A stretch of DNA of 64,000 nt from Burkholderia sp. HI2500 (GCF_002223055.1 NZ_NKFL01000004.1:2094373-2158372); one strand, 5' to 3'; positions 53,750-63,998 are shown, numbered from the stretch's first letter. The notes: a model not told the origin generated them from the letters alone. Translations and numbers: made by a program.

Positions 53750-54588
53750 GCCGCGCGACCTGCCGCGACTGCCGGACGACGGCTCGCGCGCTTCATCAGC
53801 AGCCAGACCACCGCCCAGTACACCGCATACGCGACCAGGTTGGTCAGCGCCGGGTGGGCACGATAGCCGGTCAGCGTGGCGACGAGCGAGCCGAACGTGC
53901 CCGAATCATCGAGGATCGCGGACGTGTCCCACACCTGCGAAATGCCGAGCGGCAGGATTTCCTTGTCGATCAGCTTGTCGACGCCCGTCTGGAACAGGCC
54001 GGCGCCGAGGAACAGCAGCATCACTTCCGTGACGCGGAAGAAATGCCGCCACGAGAAATACTTGCCGCCGAGTTGCAGCAGATAGAACGTGAGGAACGCG
54101 AGGCCGAGGCCGATCACGACCGCGAGCATCTGGCTGCCGTCGACGTGACCCGACTGGCCGAAACCGAGACCGTACAGGAAGATCACCGTCTCGCTGCCTT
54201 CGCGCGCGATCGCGAGCGCGACCAGCACCGCGACACCCCACCAGTTCGAATCGCGCGTGCTCTGCTGCAGCGATTGCTCCATGTCGCGCTTCAGCGTGCG
54301 GCCGTGCCGGCGCATCCACAGCACCATCTGCACGATCAGCACGCATGCGATCAGCACCATGGCAGTCTGGAAGTAGTCCTGCGCGTCGCCGGACAGCACT
54401 TCGGTGAAACCGACCAGTGCGGCACCGAGGCCGACGGCCATCAGCAAGCCGACACCGACGCCGGCCCAGAGAAAAGGCAGGCCGCGGCGCGCGTCGTCGT
54501 CGCCGTTTTTCAGCCATGCATAGAGAATGCCGACGACGAGCAGCGCTTCGACGCTCTCCCGCCAGACGATGAACAAGATCTGACCCAT
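53746..54588 (-). CDS. ftrC: FTR1-family iron permease FtrC
   Basis: A 280-residue inner-membrane protein with seven or so transmembrane segments. The iron-binding REXXE motifs of the FTR1 family are present: WRESVEALLVVG near the N-terminus (RESVE) and ALAIAREGSETVIFLYG in the middle (REGSE). It imports iron as part of FtrABCD. It lies 58 bases after ftrB and overlaps ftrD. Confidence 0.95.
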   Translation of the reverse strand: MGQILFIVWRESVEALLVVGILYAWLKNGDDDARRGLPFLWAGVGVGLLMAVGLGAALVGFTEVLSGDAQDYFQTAMVLIACVLIVQMVLWMRRHGRTLKRDMEQSLQQSTRDSNWWGVAVLVALAIAREGSETVIFLYGLGFGQSGHVDGSQMLAVVIGLGLAFLTFYLLQLGGKYFSWRHFFRVTEVMLLFLGAGLFQTGVDKLIDKEILPLGISQVWDTSAILDDSGTFGSLVATLTGYRAHPALTNLVAYAVYWAVVWLLMKRASRRPAVAAGRAA

Positions 54589-54646
54589 CGATACCTCCTG
54601 ACGCGCGGTACACCAGGCAGGTGCGCCCGCGCGCAGATAAAACGCA

Positions 54647-54979
54647 TTACTTCGCGACGATCACGCCCTGCGCCTGCTGGTGGAAATCGTCGAAAAACTT
54701 GTATTCACCCGGTGACAACGGTGCGACGACCACGAATGAATCGGCGCCCGGCGCGAGCACCTTCTCCTTGCGCAGTTGCACGCTCTCGAATTCGGCGGCG
54801 CCCTTGCCGGTGTTCTTGATCTCGATCTTGAAACGCTGGCCGGCCGGCACTTCGATGCGGGCGGGATTCAGCTTGCCGTCCGTCATCTCGAGCTTGAACG
54901 TCGGCAGATCGGCAGCGTACGCTGCGCCGGCAAGCCACAACGCAGCGGCTGCGGCAACGATTTTCTGGGGAATTTTCAT
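54647..54979 (-). CDS. ftrB: Cupredoxin-domain protein FtrB
   Basis: A 110-residue periplasmic protein. A signal peptide (KIVAAAAALWLAGAAYA) is followed by a cupredoxin-like beta-sandwich: KLNPARIEVPAGQRFKIEIKNTGKGAAEFES and LSPGEYKFFDDFHQQAQGVIVAK. In the FtrABCD model it oxidises ferrous iron using copper before import by FtrC. It lies between ftrA and ftrC. Confidence 0.9.
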   Translation of the reverse strand: MKIPQKIVAAAAALWLAGAAYAADLPTFKLEMTDGKLNPARIEVPAGQRFKIEIKNTGKGAAEFESVQLRKEKVLAPGADSFVVVAPLSPGEYKFFDDFHQQAQGVIVAK

Positions 54980-55034
54980 TCTGGGTTCTCTACGCCGACG
55001 GCGCGCCGAAGCGCGCCGTTCGTGATGCCACCGA

Positions 55035-55586
55035 TCAGTAACCGCCCTTCTTGCCGATACCGGCGAACGGGAAGTCGTACTCGAGGGTAATGGGCTTGAA
55101 CCATGCGCCCACGCCCGTTTCCTTGTCGATGTGACGGCCGAACGCCATGTGGCCCGTCTGCATCGGCGGCTTGACGACCATCGTCAGGTGGTACTTGCCC
55201 GGGCCGTTCAGCTTCACGTTGTCGCCGTAGTGCGGACCGTCGCTCGCGACCATGCCCATCAGGTCGCCTTCAGCCTTCCACTTCGTGTCGCCCTGCTTCG
55301 TCAGCTTGTACGTGACCTGCAGGTACGGCATCCAGTCGCCTTCCGCGAAACCCGTCGGGTTGTTCTTGACCGCATGGATGTCGGCCTCGAGGTGGATGTC
55401 GGAATCCGACGCCTTGCGCATCATCCCTTCCGGGTCCATCGTGATCGGCTGCAGGTACACCGCGCCGATTTCCATGCCGCCCTGGATCTGCTGCTTGCCG
55501 ATCGGATATTCGGCAGCCAAGGCCGACATCGCGGCAAGCGCCGCCGCTACCGCAACCGTCGTGCGGATGAACGAAGAACCCAACAT
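55035..55586 (-). CDS. ftrA: P19-family periplasmic iron-binding protein FtrA
   Basis: A 183-residue periplasmic protein. The signal peptide ends at ALAAE, and the mature part has YPIGKQQIQGGMEIGAVYLQPITMDPEG, HLEADIHAVKNN and GPHYGDNVKLNGPGKYHLTMVV, typical of P19/Tp34 proteins with Met, His and Glu metal ligands. It captures ferrous iron for the FtrBCD part. The ATG at 55586 follows AAGGAGTGTCC; a GTG two codons upstream is the alternative. First gene of ftrABCD. Confidence 0.95.
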   Translation of the reverse strand: MLGSSFIRTTVAVAAALAAMSALAAEYPIGKQQIQGGMEIGAVYLQPITMDPEGMMRKASDSDIHLEADIHAVKNNPTGFAEGDWMPYLQVTYKLTKQGDTKWKAEGDLMGMVASDGPHYGDNVKLNGPGKYHLTMVVKPPMQTGHMAFGRHIDKETGVGAWFKPITLEYDFPFAGIGKKGGY

Positions 55587-55672
55587 GGACACTCCTTGTT
55601 ATTTGATCTGGAACCATGCGGACCGACCGCCAGCCGGCCCACTGAAAACACTAACGCGACAAAGAACGTTAA

Positions 55673-55687
55673 TGCGAACAATTCTCA
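55673..55687. promoter_or_regulatory. Fur-like box upstream of ftrA
   Basis: Read on the minus strand TGAGAATTGTTCGCA, a 7-1-7 Fur-like site with 10 of 14 matches to TGATAAT-N-ATTATCA, about 90 bases upstream of the ftrA start. The ferrous iron operon would be induced by low iron. Confidence 0.5.
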
Positions 55688-55805
55688 ATAATCACGGAGT
55701 TTAGCACCGAACCTGTTTCGGAACAAACGGAGAGCCGTGTAAACCCCTGATCCGACAAGGCTTACAGGTTCGTTACCGCAGGGTTTCGGTGACGCTTGGA
55801 AAGAT

Positions 55806-57896
55806 TTACCGGCCGCCGTTGACGTGATCGCCGACGTTCGCGCCGAACACACGCTCGCGCAGCAGCGCAAGTTGGTCGCGGGTCGCGGCGGCCTTCTCGA
55901 ACTCGAGATTCTTCGCGTAGTCGGCCATCTGCTTTTCGAGGCGCTTGATTTCCTTGGCGAGCTGCTTTTCCGACATGTCCTCGAATTTCGCGCGCTGCTG
56001 CGCTTCCTTCAACTCCGCGCGTGCCTCGTCCGCGTTGTAGACGCCGTCGATGATGTCCTTGATGCGCTTCACGACCCCGCGCGGCGTGATGCCCATCTTT
56101 TCGTTGTGCGCGATCTGCTTCGCACGGCGCCGCTCGGTCTCGCCGATCGCGCGCTTCATCGACTCGGTCATGTTGTCCGCGTAGAGGATCGCCTTGCCGT
56201 TCACGTTCCGCGCCGCGCGGCCGATCGTCTGGATCAGCGAGCGCTCCGCGCGCAGGAAGCCCTCCTTGTCCGCGTCGAGGATCGCGACGAGCGACACCTC
56301 GGGAATGTCGAGCCCTTCGCGCAGCAGGTTGATCCCGACCAGCACGTCGAACGTGCCGAGCCGCAGGTCGCGGATGATCTCGACGCGCTCGACCGTATCG
56401 ATGTCGCTGTGCAGGTAACGCACCTTGACCCCGTGATCGGCCAGAAACTCGGTGAGCTGCTCGGCCATGCGCTTCGTCAGCACGGTGATCAGCACGCGCT
56501 CCTCGGCCTTGACGCGCGCGTTGATCTCGGCCAGCACGTCGTCGACCTGCGAGCTCGCCGGCCGCACTTCGATTTCCGGATCGACCAGGCCCGTCGGCCG
56601 CACGACCTGTTCGGCGATCTGCCCGGTCACGCTCTTCTCGTAGTCGGCCGGCGTGGCCGACACGAACACGACCTGGCGCATCTTGCGTTCGAACTCGGGG
56701 AACTTCAGCGGCCGGTTGTCCAGCGCCGACGGCAGTCGGAACCCGTAGTTGACGAGGTTTTCCTTGCGTGCGCGGTCGCCGTTGTACATGCCGTTCAGCT
56801 GGCCGATCAGCACGTGCGACTCGTCGAGCAGCATCAGCGCATCGGGCGGCAGGTAGTCGACGAGGGTCGGCGGCGGATCGCCGGGCGCCGCGCCCGAGAA
56901 ATGTCGCGAGTAGTTCTCGATGCCCTTGCAGAAGCCGAGCTCCTGCAGCATCTCGAGATCGAAGCGCGTGCGCTGCTCGAGGCGCTGCGCCTCGACGAGC
57001 TTGCCGTCGTTGTGAAAGTACTCGAGGCGCTCGCGCAATTCGTCCTTGATCGTCTCGACCGCGCGCATCACGGTGTCGCGCGGCGTCACGTAGTGCGACG
57101 ACGGATACACGGTGAAGCGCGGGATCTTCTGCCGCACGCGCCCCGTCAGCGGGTCGAACAGCTGCAGCGTCTCCACCTCGTCGTCGAACAGTTCGACGCG
57201 CACGGCCAGTTCCGCGTGTTCGGCCGGGAAGATGTCGATCGTGTCGCCGCGCACGCGGAACGTGCCGCGCTGGAAATCCTGCTCGTTGCGCGTGTACTGC
57301 ATCGCGATCAGCCGCGCGATCACGTCGCGCTGGCCGAGCTTGTCGCCGGCGCGCAGCGTCAGGATCATCTGGTGATATTCGGACGGATTGCCGATACCGT
57401 AGATCGCCGACACCGTCGCGACAATCACGACGTCGCGGCGCTCCATCAGGCTCTTCGTCGCCGACAGCCGCATCTGCTCGATGTGCTCGTTGATCGACGA
57501 GTCCTTCTCGATGAACAGGTCGCGCTGCGGCACGTACGCTTCAGGCTGGTAATAGTCGTAGTACGAGACGAAGTACTCGACCGCGTTGCGCGGGAAGAAC
57601 TCGCGAAATTCCGAGTAGAGCTGCGCGGCGAGCGTCTTGTTCGGCGCGAACACGATCGCCGGGCGGCCGAGCCGCGCGATCGTGTTCGCCATCGTGAAGG
57701 TCTTGCCCGAGCCCGTCACGCCGAGCAGCGTCTGGAACGAGAGGCCGTCCTCGACCCCTTCGACGAGCGTCTGGATCGCGGTCGGCTGGTCGCCTGCGGG
57801 CGGATACGGTTGATACAGCTGGAACGGCGACCCTTCGAAGGTCACGAATTTCGATTCGTCGAGCGCGTCGCCGGTTTCGGCTTTATGTTCGGACAT
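55806..57896 (-). CDS. uvrB: Excinuclease ABC subunit B
   Basis: DNA damage verification helicase of nucleotide excision repair, 696 residues. Walker A is [10 protein letters not shown] at residues 59-68; the damage-recognition beta-hairpin is [15 protein letters not shown] at about 104-118; DEXX-type motif II is [13 protein letters not shown]; motif VI is [15 protein letters not shown]; and a C-terminal UVR domain ([26 protein letters not shown]) binds UvrC. The ATG at 57896 begins MSEHKAETG. No LexA box was seen upstream. Confidence 0.97.
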   Translation of the reverse strand: MSEHKAETGDALDESKFVTFEGSPFQLYQPYPPAGDQPTAIQTLVEGVEDGLSFQTLLGVTGSGKTFTMANTIARLGRPAIVFAPNKTLAAQLYSEFREFFPRNAVEYFVSYYDYYQPEAYVPQRDLFIEKDSSINEHIEQMRLSATKSLMERRDVVIVATVSAIYGIGNPSEYHQMILTLRAGDKLGQRDVIARLIAMQYTRNEQDFQRGTFRVRGDTIDIFPAEHAELAVRVELFDDEVETLQLFDPLTGRVRQKIPRFTVYPSSHYVTPRDTVMRAVETIKDELRERLEYFHNDGKLVEAQRLEQRTRFDLEMLQELGFCKGIENYSRHFSGAAPGDPPPTLVDYLPPDALMLLDESHVLIGQLNGMYNGDRARKENLVNYGFRLPSALDNRPLKFPEFERKMRQVVFVSATPADYEKSVTGQIAEQVVRPTGLVDPEIEVRPASSQVDDVLAEINARVKAEERVLITVLTKRMAEQLTEFLADHGVKVRYLHSDIDTVERVEIIRDLRLGTFDVLVGINLLREGLDIPEVSLVAILDADKEGFLRAERSLIQTIGRAARNVNGKAILYADNMTESMKRAIGETERRRAKQIAHNEKMGITPRGVVKRIKDIIDGVYNADEARAELKEAQQRAKFEDMSEKQLAKEIKRLEKQMADYAKNLEFEKAAATRDQLALLRERVFGANVGDHVNGGR

Positions 57897-58163
57897 GGAA
57901 TGCGGCCGGAGCGAGGGCAAAGAAAGCATTCTAGCGCTTCGCGGCCTCGCGAACTGCTGCCGGCTCCTGACGCGCGACGGCCGCCCGAAATCGCGATTCC
58001 CGGCCGAATTTCGCCGCCGAAACGCCGCCCCCGCCTGCGTGAATTCGCTACAATGTCAGGCTGCTGCGCTTTCCGGCGTCGTGCCTGCCTGCGCGCGGTC
58101 CATCCACCGCGCCCGCCCCGCCCGTTGAAAGCCTGACCCTCTTTTCACTACTGCCGAATCATC

Positions 58164-59363
58164 ATGTCGCTCTTCTCCGCTGTCCAGCTTGCTCCCCGCG
58201 ACCCGATCCTGGGCCTGAACGAAGCCTTCAACGCCGATACGCGTCCGACCAAGGTCAACCTCGGCGTCGGTGTGTACACGAACGAAGAAGGCAAGATTCC
58301 GCTGCTGCGCGCGGTTCGTGAAGCAGAGAAGGTGCGTGTCGAAGCCGGCCTGCCGCGCGGCTACCTGCCGATCGACGGCATCGCCGCCTACGATGCGGCC
58401 GTGCAGAAGCTGCTGCTCGGCAACGACTCGCCGTTGATCGCGGCAGGTCGCGTGGTCACGGCCCAGGCACTGGGCGGCACGGGCGCGCTGAAGATCGGCG
58501 CGGATTTCCTGCGCACCGTGAACCCGAACGTGAAGGTCGCGATCAGCGATCCGAGCTGGGAAAACCACCGCGCGCTGTTCGAAGCAGCCGGCTTCGAAGT
58601 CGTTGCGTACCCGTATTACGACGCTGCCACCAATGGCGTGAACTTCGAAGGCATGCTGTCGGCACTGAACAGCTACGCGGCAGGTACGGTCGTCGTGCTG
58701 CATGCATGCTGCCACAACCCGACCGGCGTGGACCTGACCGAAGCGCAATGGCAGCAGATCGTCGACGTCGTTAAGGCGCGCAACCTCGTGCCGTTCCTCG
58801 ACATGGCCTACCAGGGGTTCGGCGAGAACATCGAGGCCGATGCCGCTGCCGTGCGCCTGTTTGCCGCGGCTGACCTGAACGCATTCGTGTCGTCGTCGTT
58901 CTCGAAGTCGTTCTCGCTGTACGGCGAGCGCGTCGGCGCACTGTCGATCATCACGTCGAGCAAGGAAGAAGCGACGCGCGTGCTGTCGCAACTGAAGCGC
59001 GTGATCCGCACGAACTACTCGAACCCGCCGACCCATGGCGGCGCCGTGGTCGCAGCGGTGCTCGCTTCGCCGGAACTGCACGCTTCGTGGGTGCAGGAAC
59101 TCGGTGAAATGCGCGATCGCATCCGCGCAATGCGCAATGGTCTCGTCGAGCGCCTGAAGGCAAGCGGTGTCGATCGCGACTTCAGCTTCATCAACGAGCA
59201 GCGCGGGATGTTCTCGTATTCGGGCCTGACCTCGGCGCAAGTCGATCGCCTGCGCGACGAGTTCGGCATCTACGCAGTCGGCACGGGCCGGATCTGCGTC
59301 GCAGCACTGAACACGCGCAACCTCGACGTGGTCGCCAATGCGGTCGCAGCCGTCCTGAAGTAA
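58164..59363 (+). CDS. Aspartate/aromatic amino-acid aminotransferase (class I)
   Basis: A 399-residue PLP enzyme of the AspC/TyrB type. The active-site Lys is Lys248 in SSSFSKSFSLYGERVG; HACCHNPTGVDLT and LDMAYQGFGENIEADA carry the PLP-contacting Asn, Asp and Tyr. An Arg in the late GRICVAALN motif binds the substrate carboxylate. It moves amino groups between aspartate or aromatic amino acids and 2-oxoglutarate. It is divergent from uvrB and ends in a terminator. Confidence 0.95.
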   Translation: MSLFSAVQLAPRDPILGLNEAFNADTRPTKVNLGVGVYTNEEGKIPLLRAVREAEKVRVEAGLPRGYLPIDGIAAYDAAVQKLLLGNDSPLIAAGRVVTAQALGGTGALKIGADFLRTVNPNVKVAISDPSWENHRALFEAAGFEVVAYPYYDAATNGVNFEGMLSALNSYAAGTVVVLHACCHNPTGVDLTEAQWQQIVDVVKARNLVPFLDMAYQGFGENIEADAAAVRLFAAADLNAFVSSSFSKSFSLYGERVGALSIITSSKEEATRVLSQLKRVIRTNYSNPPTHGGAVVAAVLASPELHASWVQELGEMRDRIRAMRNGLVERLKASGVDRDFSFINEQRGMFSYSGLTSAQVDRLRDEFGIYAVGTGRICVAALNTRNLDVVANAVAAVLK

Positions 59364-59412
59364 CACGGCTTGAGCAGGCGGCAGCCGTCATCGGCCCCGC
59401 CCTGCCAAAATG

Positions 59413-59441
59413 AAAAACGCGCTCCGTGGAGCGCGTTTTTT
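59413..59441 (+). terminator. Rho-independent terminator of the aminotransferase gene
   Basis: AAAAACGCGCTCC, loop GT, GGAGCGCGTTTTTT, 49 bases after the stop. The symmetry suggests it works for the convergent bdhA as well. Confidence 0.92.
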
Positions 59442-59481
59442 ATGCCATTCACCGGCGGGCAGCGACCCGCCCGCACCCGCA

Positions 59482-60270
59482 TCACTGCATGAACCAGCCG
59501 TGGCTGACGACGACCGACTGGCCCGTGAGCGCGGCGCTCGGGAAGGCCGACAGGAACAGCACCGTCTGCGCGACGTCCTGAACGGTCGTGAACACGCCGT
59601 CGACCGTATTGCCAAGCATCACCTTCTTCACCACTTCCTCTTCGCTGATCCCGAGCTCCTTCGCCTGCTCCGGAATCTGCTTGTCGACCAGCGGCGTGCG
59701 CACGAAGCCCGGACACACGACGTGCGAGCGCACGTTGTGCTTCGCGCCTTCCTTCGCCAGCACGCGGGCCAGGCCGAGCAGGCCGTGCTTGGCCGTCACG
59801 TACGCCGACTTCAGCGGCGACGCCTCGTGCGAGTGCACCGAACCCATGTAGATCACGACACCGCCGCGATCGTCCTTGTACATGTGCTTCAGCGCGGCCT
59901 TGGTCGTCAGGAACGCGCCGTCGACGTGGATCGCCTGCATCTTCTTCCAGTCGGCGAACGAATAGTTCTCGATCGGATTGACGATCTGGATGCCCGCGTT
60001 CGACACCAGGATGTCGACCGAGCCGAACGTTTCGGCCACCTTGTCGATACCGCTGTTCACGGCTTCCTCGTTCGTCACGTCCATCGCGACGCCGATCGCC
60101 TTGCCGCCCGCCTTGACGATCTCGTCAGCGACCGCGTTCGCGCCGTCCTGGTTCAGGTCGGCGATCGCGACGGCCGCGCCCGCTTTCGCGAGCTCGAGTG
60201 CGATTTCCTTGCCGATGCCGCTCGCGGCGCCCGTGACGACTGCGGTCTTGCCGCTCAGATCTGCTGCCAT
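59482..60270 (-). CDS. bdhA: 3-hydroxybutyrate dehydrogenase
   Basis: NAD+-dependent SDR of 262 residues that interconverts (R)-3-hydroxybutyrate and acetoacetate in polyhydroxybutyrate use. The cofactor motif is [12 protein letters not shown] at about residues 14-25; the catalytic Ser-Tyr-Lys come from [22 protein letters not shown]; and C-terminal [27 protein letters not shown] is characteristic of bacterial PHB dehydrogenases. The ATG at 60270 follows GGGAGGAGACGGAC. Confidence 0.94.
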   Translation of the reverse strand: MAADLSGKTAVVTGAASGIGKEIALELAKAGAAVAIADLNQDGANAVADEIVKAGGKAIGVAMDVTNEEAVNSGIDKVAETFGSVDILVSNAGIQIVNPIENYSFADWKKMQAIHVDGAFLTTKAALKHMYKDDRGGVVIYMGSVHSHEASPLKSAYVTAKHGLLGLARVLAKEGAKHNVRSHVVCPGFVRTPLVDKQIPEQAKELGISEEEVVKKVMLGNTVDGVFTTVQDVAQTVLFLSAFPSAALTGQSVVVSHGWFMQ

Positions 60271-60434
60271 GTCCGTCTCCTCCCGTTGTCGGATCGATAA
60301 AACAAGCGCCCGCCGCATCCGCTACCGTCGCGCGATCGTGCTGGCGGGCCAGCCGTCATTGTGCACGATCGGCCCCGCCGTTCGCGCGCAAAACGTCTAA
60401 GCTTAAGGTCGGTTCCATCACGCAGGAGATTCGC

Positions 60435-61406
60435 ATGCACTATCGACGGCTAGGCCGCTCCGGCCTGCAGATCAGCGAGCTTTCGCTCGGTTCGTGGGTA
60501 ACGTACGGCAACCAGGTCGACCAGCGGGTCGCACGCGAATGCCTGGCTGCGGCGCGCGACGCTGGCGTCAATTTCTTCGACAATGCCGAGGTCTACGCCG
60601 GCGGCAAATCCGAGGAAATCATGGGCCACGCGCTCAAGGCACTCGACTGGCCGCGCATCAGCTACATCGTGTCCACGAAGTTCTTCTGGGGGCTCGCCGA
60701 AGCGCCGAACCAGTATCACACGCTGAACCGGAAATACCTGCTGAACGCCATCGACGGCTCGCTGCGCCGGCTGCAACTCGACTATGTCGACCTCGTCTAT
60801 TGCCATCGTCCCGACCCGAACACGCCGATCGAGGAAACCGTCTGGGCAATGAGCGACATGATCGTGCGCGGCAAGGCGCTGTACTGGGGCACGTCGGAAT
60901 GGAGTGCCGACGAGATCCGTGCTGCGTGCGAGATCGCCGAGCGGCATCACCTGCACAAGCCGGTCGTCGAGCAGCCGCAGTACAACCTGTTCCACCGCAC
61001 GCGGGTCGAACAGGAATATGCGCGGCTCTACGAAGACTACGGTCTCGGCCTCACGACCTGGAGCCCGCTGGCATCGGGCCTGCTCACCGGCAAGTACCGT
61101 AACGGCGTGCCGCCCGGCAGCCGCGCCCAGTTACAGGGTTACGACTGGATGCGCGACCGCCTGACCAATCCGGCCGCCAACGACATCGTCGAACGGCTCG
61201 GCACAATTGCAGCCGAACTCGGCTGCAGCACGGCCCAACTCGCGATCGCGTGGGTACTCGCAAATCCGCGTGTGAGTTCAGTCATCACCGGCGCGTCGCG
61301 GATCGAGCAGATCAGTGACAACATGCGCGCGCTCGACGTTGCCGCGAAGCTGACGCCGGATGTGAAGCAACGCATCGAGGAGGTGGTCGGCGATGCGTAC
61401 GAGTAA
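60435..61406 (+). CDS. Aldo/keto reductase (Kv-beta/YghZ-like)
   Basis: A 323-residue NADPH-dependent TIM-barrel oxidoreductase. The catalytic Asp49 and Tyr54 are seen in [12 protein letters not shown], Lys in [10 protein letters not shown], and His in [13 protein letters not shown]. The sequence resembles the potassium-channel beta-subunit group including E. coli YghZ (L-glyceraldehyde 3-phosphate reductase). Substrate unknown. Divergent from bdhA. Confidence 0.92.
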   Translation: MHYRRLGRSGLQISELSLGSWVTYGNQVDQRVARECLAAARDAGVNFFDNAEVYAGGKSEEIMGHALKALDWPRISYIVSTKFFWGLAEAPNQYHTLNRKYLLNAIDGSLRRLQLDYVDLVYCHRPDPNTPIEETVWAMSDMIVRGKALYWGTSEWSADEIRAACEIAERHHLHKPVVEQPQYNLFHRTRVEQEYARLYEDYGLGLTTWSPLASGLLTGKYRNGVPPGSRAQLQGYDWMRDRLTNPAANDIVERLGTIAAELGCSTAQLAIAWVLANPRVSSVITGASRIEQISDNMRALDVAAKLTPDVKQRIEEVVGDAYE

Positions 61407-61518
61407 GGCGATGCGCGGTCACTCGCGTACAATACGCGGCCCGCATCGGCGCCCGGCCTGACGGCCGCGCACGATCGACCGCTTTCATCGATTCACCTTT
61501 CGTTTCAGGCAGCCCGCC

Positions 61519-62364
61519 ATGCTCAGTTATCGTCACGGTTTTCACGCAGGCAACCACGCGGACGTGCTCAAGCACGCCGTCGTCGTTCAGCTGCTGCGCT
61601 ACCTGAACAAGAAGGACAAGTCTTACTGGTACATCGACACGCATGCAGGTGCCGGCGTGTACTCGCTGCGCGACGGCTACGCGGCGAAGACGTCGGAATT
61701 CGACACCGGCATCGGCCGACTGTGGAACGAGAAGAACCTGCCGGAGGCGCTGGGCGACTATGTGGATGAAGTACGCGCGTTGAACGACGACGGTGAACTG
61801 CGCTTCTACCCGGGTTCCCCGTACATCGCATGGCGATCGATGCGCGAGCAGGACCGCATGCGCCTGTTCGAAATGCACACGACGGAAATCGACGTGCTGC
61901 GCCATAATTTCCGCGATGCAGGCCGACGCGCGATGATCTTCGCCGGCGACGGCTTCGAAGGCATCAAGGCGCTGCTGCCGCCGCCGCCGCGACGCGCACT
62001 CGTGCTGATCGACCCGTCCTACGAGGACAAGAAGGATTACGCGCGCACGGTGGCTTGCGTGACGGAGTGTCTGAAGCGTTTCGCGACGGGCTGCTATGCA
62101 GTCTGGTACCCGCAGGTGACCCGGACGGAATCGCAGCGTTTTCCCGAGCAGTTGAAGCGCCTGCAACCGAACAACTGGCTGCACCTGACACTGACGGTGT
62201 CGAATCCGCCGACTGACGGGCTAGGTCTCTACGGCAGCGGGATGTTCATTCTGAATCCGCCGTATACGCTCGCCCAGAGCATGAACGAGGCACTGCCCTA
62301 CCTGGTCGAGATGCTCGGACAGGATAGCGGCGCCCGCTGCCAGATCGAGCACCGCGGAAACTGA
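61519..62364 (+). CDS. rlmJ: 23S rRNA (adenine(2030)-N6)-methyltransferase RlmJ
   Basis: A 281-residue SAM-dependent RNA methyltransferase. N-terminal MLSYRHGFHAGNHADVLKH is the diagnostic start of the family; IDTHAGAG is the SAM-binding region; and LIDPSYEDKKDY is the catalytic D-P-x-Y motif at residues 165-168, with Ser in place of the second Pro seen in E. coli (DPPY). It methylates A2030 of 23S rRNA. Confidence 0.95.
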   Translation: MLSYRHGFHAGNHADVLKHAVVVQLLRYLNKKDKSYWYIDTHAGAGVYSLRDGYAAKTSEFDTGIGRLWNEKNLPEALGDYVDEVRALNDDGELRFYPGSPYIAWRSMREQDRMRLFEMHTTEIDVLRHNFRDAGRRAMIFAGDGFEGIKALLPPPPRRALVLIDPSYEDKKDYARTVACVTECLKRFATGCYAVWYPQVTRTESQRFPEQLKRLQPNNWLHLTLTVSNPPTDGLGLYGSGMFILNPPYTLAQSMNEALPYLVEMLGQDSGARCQIEHRGN

Positions 62365-62379
62365 TCGGGTGACTGGCCG

Positions 62380-62715
62380 TTACGGCTGAGGTCTCGGCGC
62401 GAGCCTCGGCTGGTTGACCGGCTGCCCACCCCATGCGGGGACATTGATATACGGCGCGACGAACAGCGGAACCGACGTGTTCGGCGCCTGCCCGGCCGGA
62501 GCGCGCATCCCTGCCGGCTCGACGATCGGCTCGGAAGACAACGGGGCCGTCTGCAGCACCAACCCGCCCTTGCCGTCCTGGATACCGCGTTGCGTATCGA
62601 GAATCAGCGGCTTGGACGACGTCGCAGCAACAGCCGCGAGTCCGTGGACCAGCACCGCCGCGCCCACAACGAGACGCGCGCGGGCACTTCGACGCACATC
62701 GAGACGCAAACGCAT
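62380..62715 (-). CDS. Small secreted or membrane-anchored hypothetical protein
   Basis: A 111-residue protein with a basic start (MRLRLDVRRSARARL) and a hydrophobic stretch (VVGAAVLVHGLAAVAA) that looks like a signal peptide, then a Pro-rich mature part (PLSSEPIVEPAGMRAPAGQAPNTSVPLFVAP) without known domain. Convergent with rlmJ, with 15 bases between. The ATG at 62715 was chosen as it starts the signal peptide. Function unknown. Confidence 0.65.
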   Translation of the reverse strand: MRLRLDVRRSARARLVVGAAVLVHGLAAVAATSSKPLILDTQRGIQDGKGGLVLQTAPLSSEPIVEPAGMRAPAGQAPNTSVPLFVAPYINVPAWGGQPVNQPRLAPRPQP

Positions 62716-62787
62716 GATCGTGTCCTTCAGGATGAAAAGCAGGTGCATACCATAGCGCTGCACTGACGATTGCGCCAGATCCGACGC

Positions 62788-62821
62788 ACAAAAAAACAAA
62801 GCCCCGTCAAATACGGGGCTT
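62788..62821 (-). terminator. Terminator of the DUF3563 gene
   Basis: On the minus strand AAGCCCCGT, loop ATTTG, ACGGGGCTT, then TGTTTTTTTG. It follows the DUF3563 stop by 42 bases. Confidence 0.88.
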
Positions 62822-62863
62822 GCTTATCGTTCGGTGCCACGTGGCACCTGACGGTGACTTCGA

Positions 62864-63010
62864 TTACAGCGAGTAGCCGTTGGTTTCGAGCGAGCGGATG
62901 CGGCTCTCGAGCTGGACGATGTCCGACGACGTGGCAAGGTAGGCCTCACGGCGTTCACGTTCTGCGGATTCGAACCAGTTGCTCAGCTTTTCGACGATGT
63001 AGGCGATCAT
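62864..63010 (-). CDS. DUF3563 family small protein
   Basis: A 48-residue protein, MIAYIVEKLSNWFESAERER followed by REAYLATSSDIVQLESRIRSLE and a short tail, which matches DUF3563 proteins, common in Burkholderia and relatives. It is amphipathic and helical. The ATG at 63010 gives this form; the frame is open further upstream but without homology. The AAGGA ribosome site precedes it. It has its own terminator. The role is unknown. Confidence 0.88.
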   Translation of the reverse strand: MIAYIVEKLSNWFESAERERREAYLATSSDIVQLESRIRSLETNGYSL

Positions 63011-63225
63011 GACATTCTCCAAGGAAGGGGGACCCCTGGTGAATCGGTGTTCAGGGATTTCCCGTATAGGGTTATCCCTAATTATAGCGATGCCGCACCA
63101 AGATGCTAGTGAAATACTTGCATGGGAACCATTCCAAATCGGAATGGCTGACCGACGCCACTTCATAACCCATTGATTTTTATCAAAATCGAGTCAATGC
63201 CTGATTGGGACGTCGAGCGAACGCA

Positions 63226-63630
63226 CTAATTTGGTTCACCGACAGGGTCGGACAGACGCGCCAAAATCGGGCATTCGGGCCGCCCGTCACCATGACAGTG
63301 CGCAGCAAGATCGGCCAGTGTGTCGCGCATGTCGCTCAGCTCGGCGATGCGCTTGTCGAGTTCGGCCACGTGCTCGAGGGCGATTGACTTCACTTCGGCG
63401 CTCGCGCGGGAACGGTCTTGCCAGAGCATCAGCAGCTTGCGGATGTCCTCGACGAGAAAGCCAAGGCGTCGCGCCTGACGGATGAAGCGCAGGATATGGA
63501 TCTCGTCTGCGCCGTAGATCCGGTAACCGGCGTCGGTACGCTTGCTTGGCGCCAGCAGGCCCACCTGTTCGTAGTACCGGATCATCTTTGCGCTGACTCC
63601 GGATTCGCGCGACGCGTCGCCGATATTCAT
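63226..63630 (-). CDS. cueR: Copper-responsive MerR-family regulator CueR
   Basis: A 134-residue MerR-type activator. The winged helix region is MNIGDASRESGVSAKMIRYYEQVGLLAPSKRTDAGYRIYG; a dimerising helix follows; and the C-terminal metal loop CHGDGRPECPIL has two Cys spaced as in Cu(I)/Ag(I) sensors. The start at 63630 is the ATG of MNIGD; in-frame ATGs lie up to six codons upstream. A typical target would be a copper ATPase, but none is in the window. Confidence 0.88.
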   Translation of the reverse strand: MNIGDASRESGVSAKMIRYYEQVGLLAPSKRTDAGYRIYGADEIHILRFIRQARRLGFLVEDIRKLLMLWQDRSRASAEVKSIALEHVAELDKRIAELSDMRDTLADLAAHCHGDGRPECPILARLSDPVGEPN

Positions 63631-63841
63631 TTCCGCTCTCTCCATCAAGCCCTGGTTTCAAACATGAACGTCGACGTGTGCAATCGCCGACGACACGTCG
63701 ATCGTATCAAATCGCGTGGTTTCGTTCCGGGATAAGGATCGACTGCAGGATGGCGGCTGATTGATCTGGTGTGCGTGCCGTTGGGATGTGATGAATGAAG
63801 CGCTCTTCTCTCACCACACATGCATTTCCGCCGCCCAAATG

Positions 63842-63875
63842 CAAAAACCCCCGCCTTTCGGGCGGGGGTTCTTGG
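63842..63875 (-). terminator. Rho-independent terminator of the rRNA operon
   Basis: On the minus strand AACCCCCGCC pairs with GGCGGGGGTT across a five-base loop, followed by TTTGC. It lies about ten bases after the 5S rRNA and ends the operon. Confidence 0.9.
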
Positions 63876-63883
63876 CTTAGGGA

Positions 63884-63998
63884 GCCTGACGATTACCTAC
63901 TTTCACACGGGAATCCGCACTATCATCGGCGTAGAGTCGTTTCACGGTCCTGTTCGGGATGGGAAGGGGTGGGACCGACTCGCTATGGTCATCAGGCA
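63884..63998 (-). rRNA. rrf: 5S ribosomal RNA
   Basis: About 115 bases. The 5' end (minus strand) TGCCTGATGACC and the 3' end CGTCAGGC pair to form the terminal helix; TCCCATCCCGAACAGGACCGTGAAACG is the conserved loop region of 5S rRNA. The 23S and 16S genes must lie beyond the right edge of the window. Confidence 0.97.

Noticed and set aside
57897..58163. Possible LexA (SOS) box upstream of uvrB
   Set aside because: No sequence close to CTGT-N8-ACAG is present in the divergent region.
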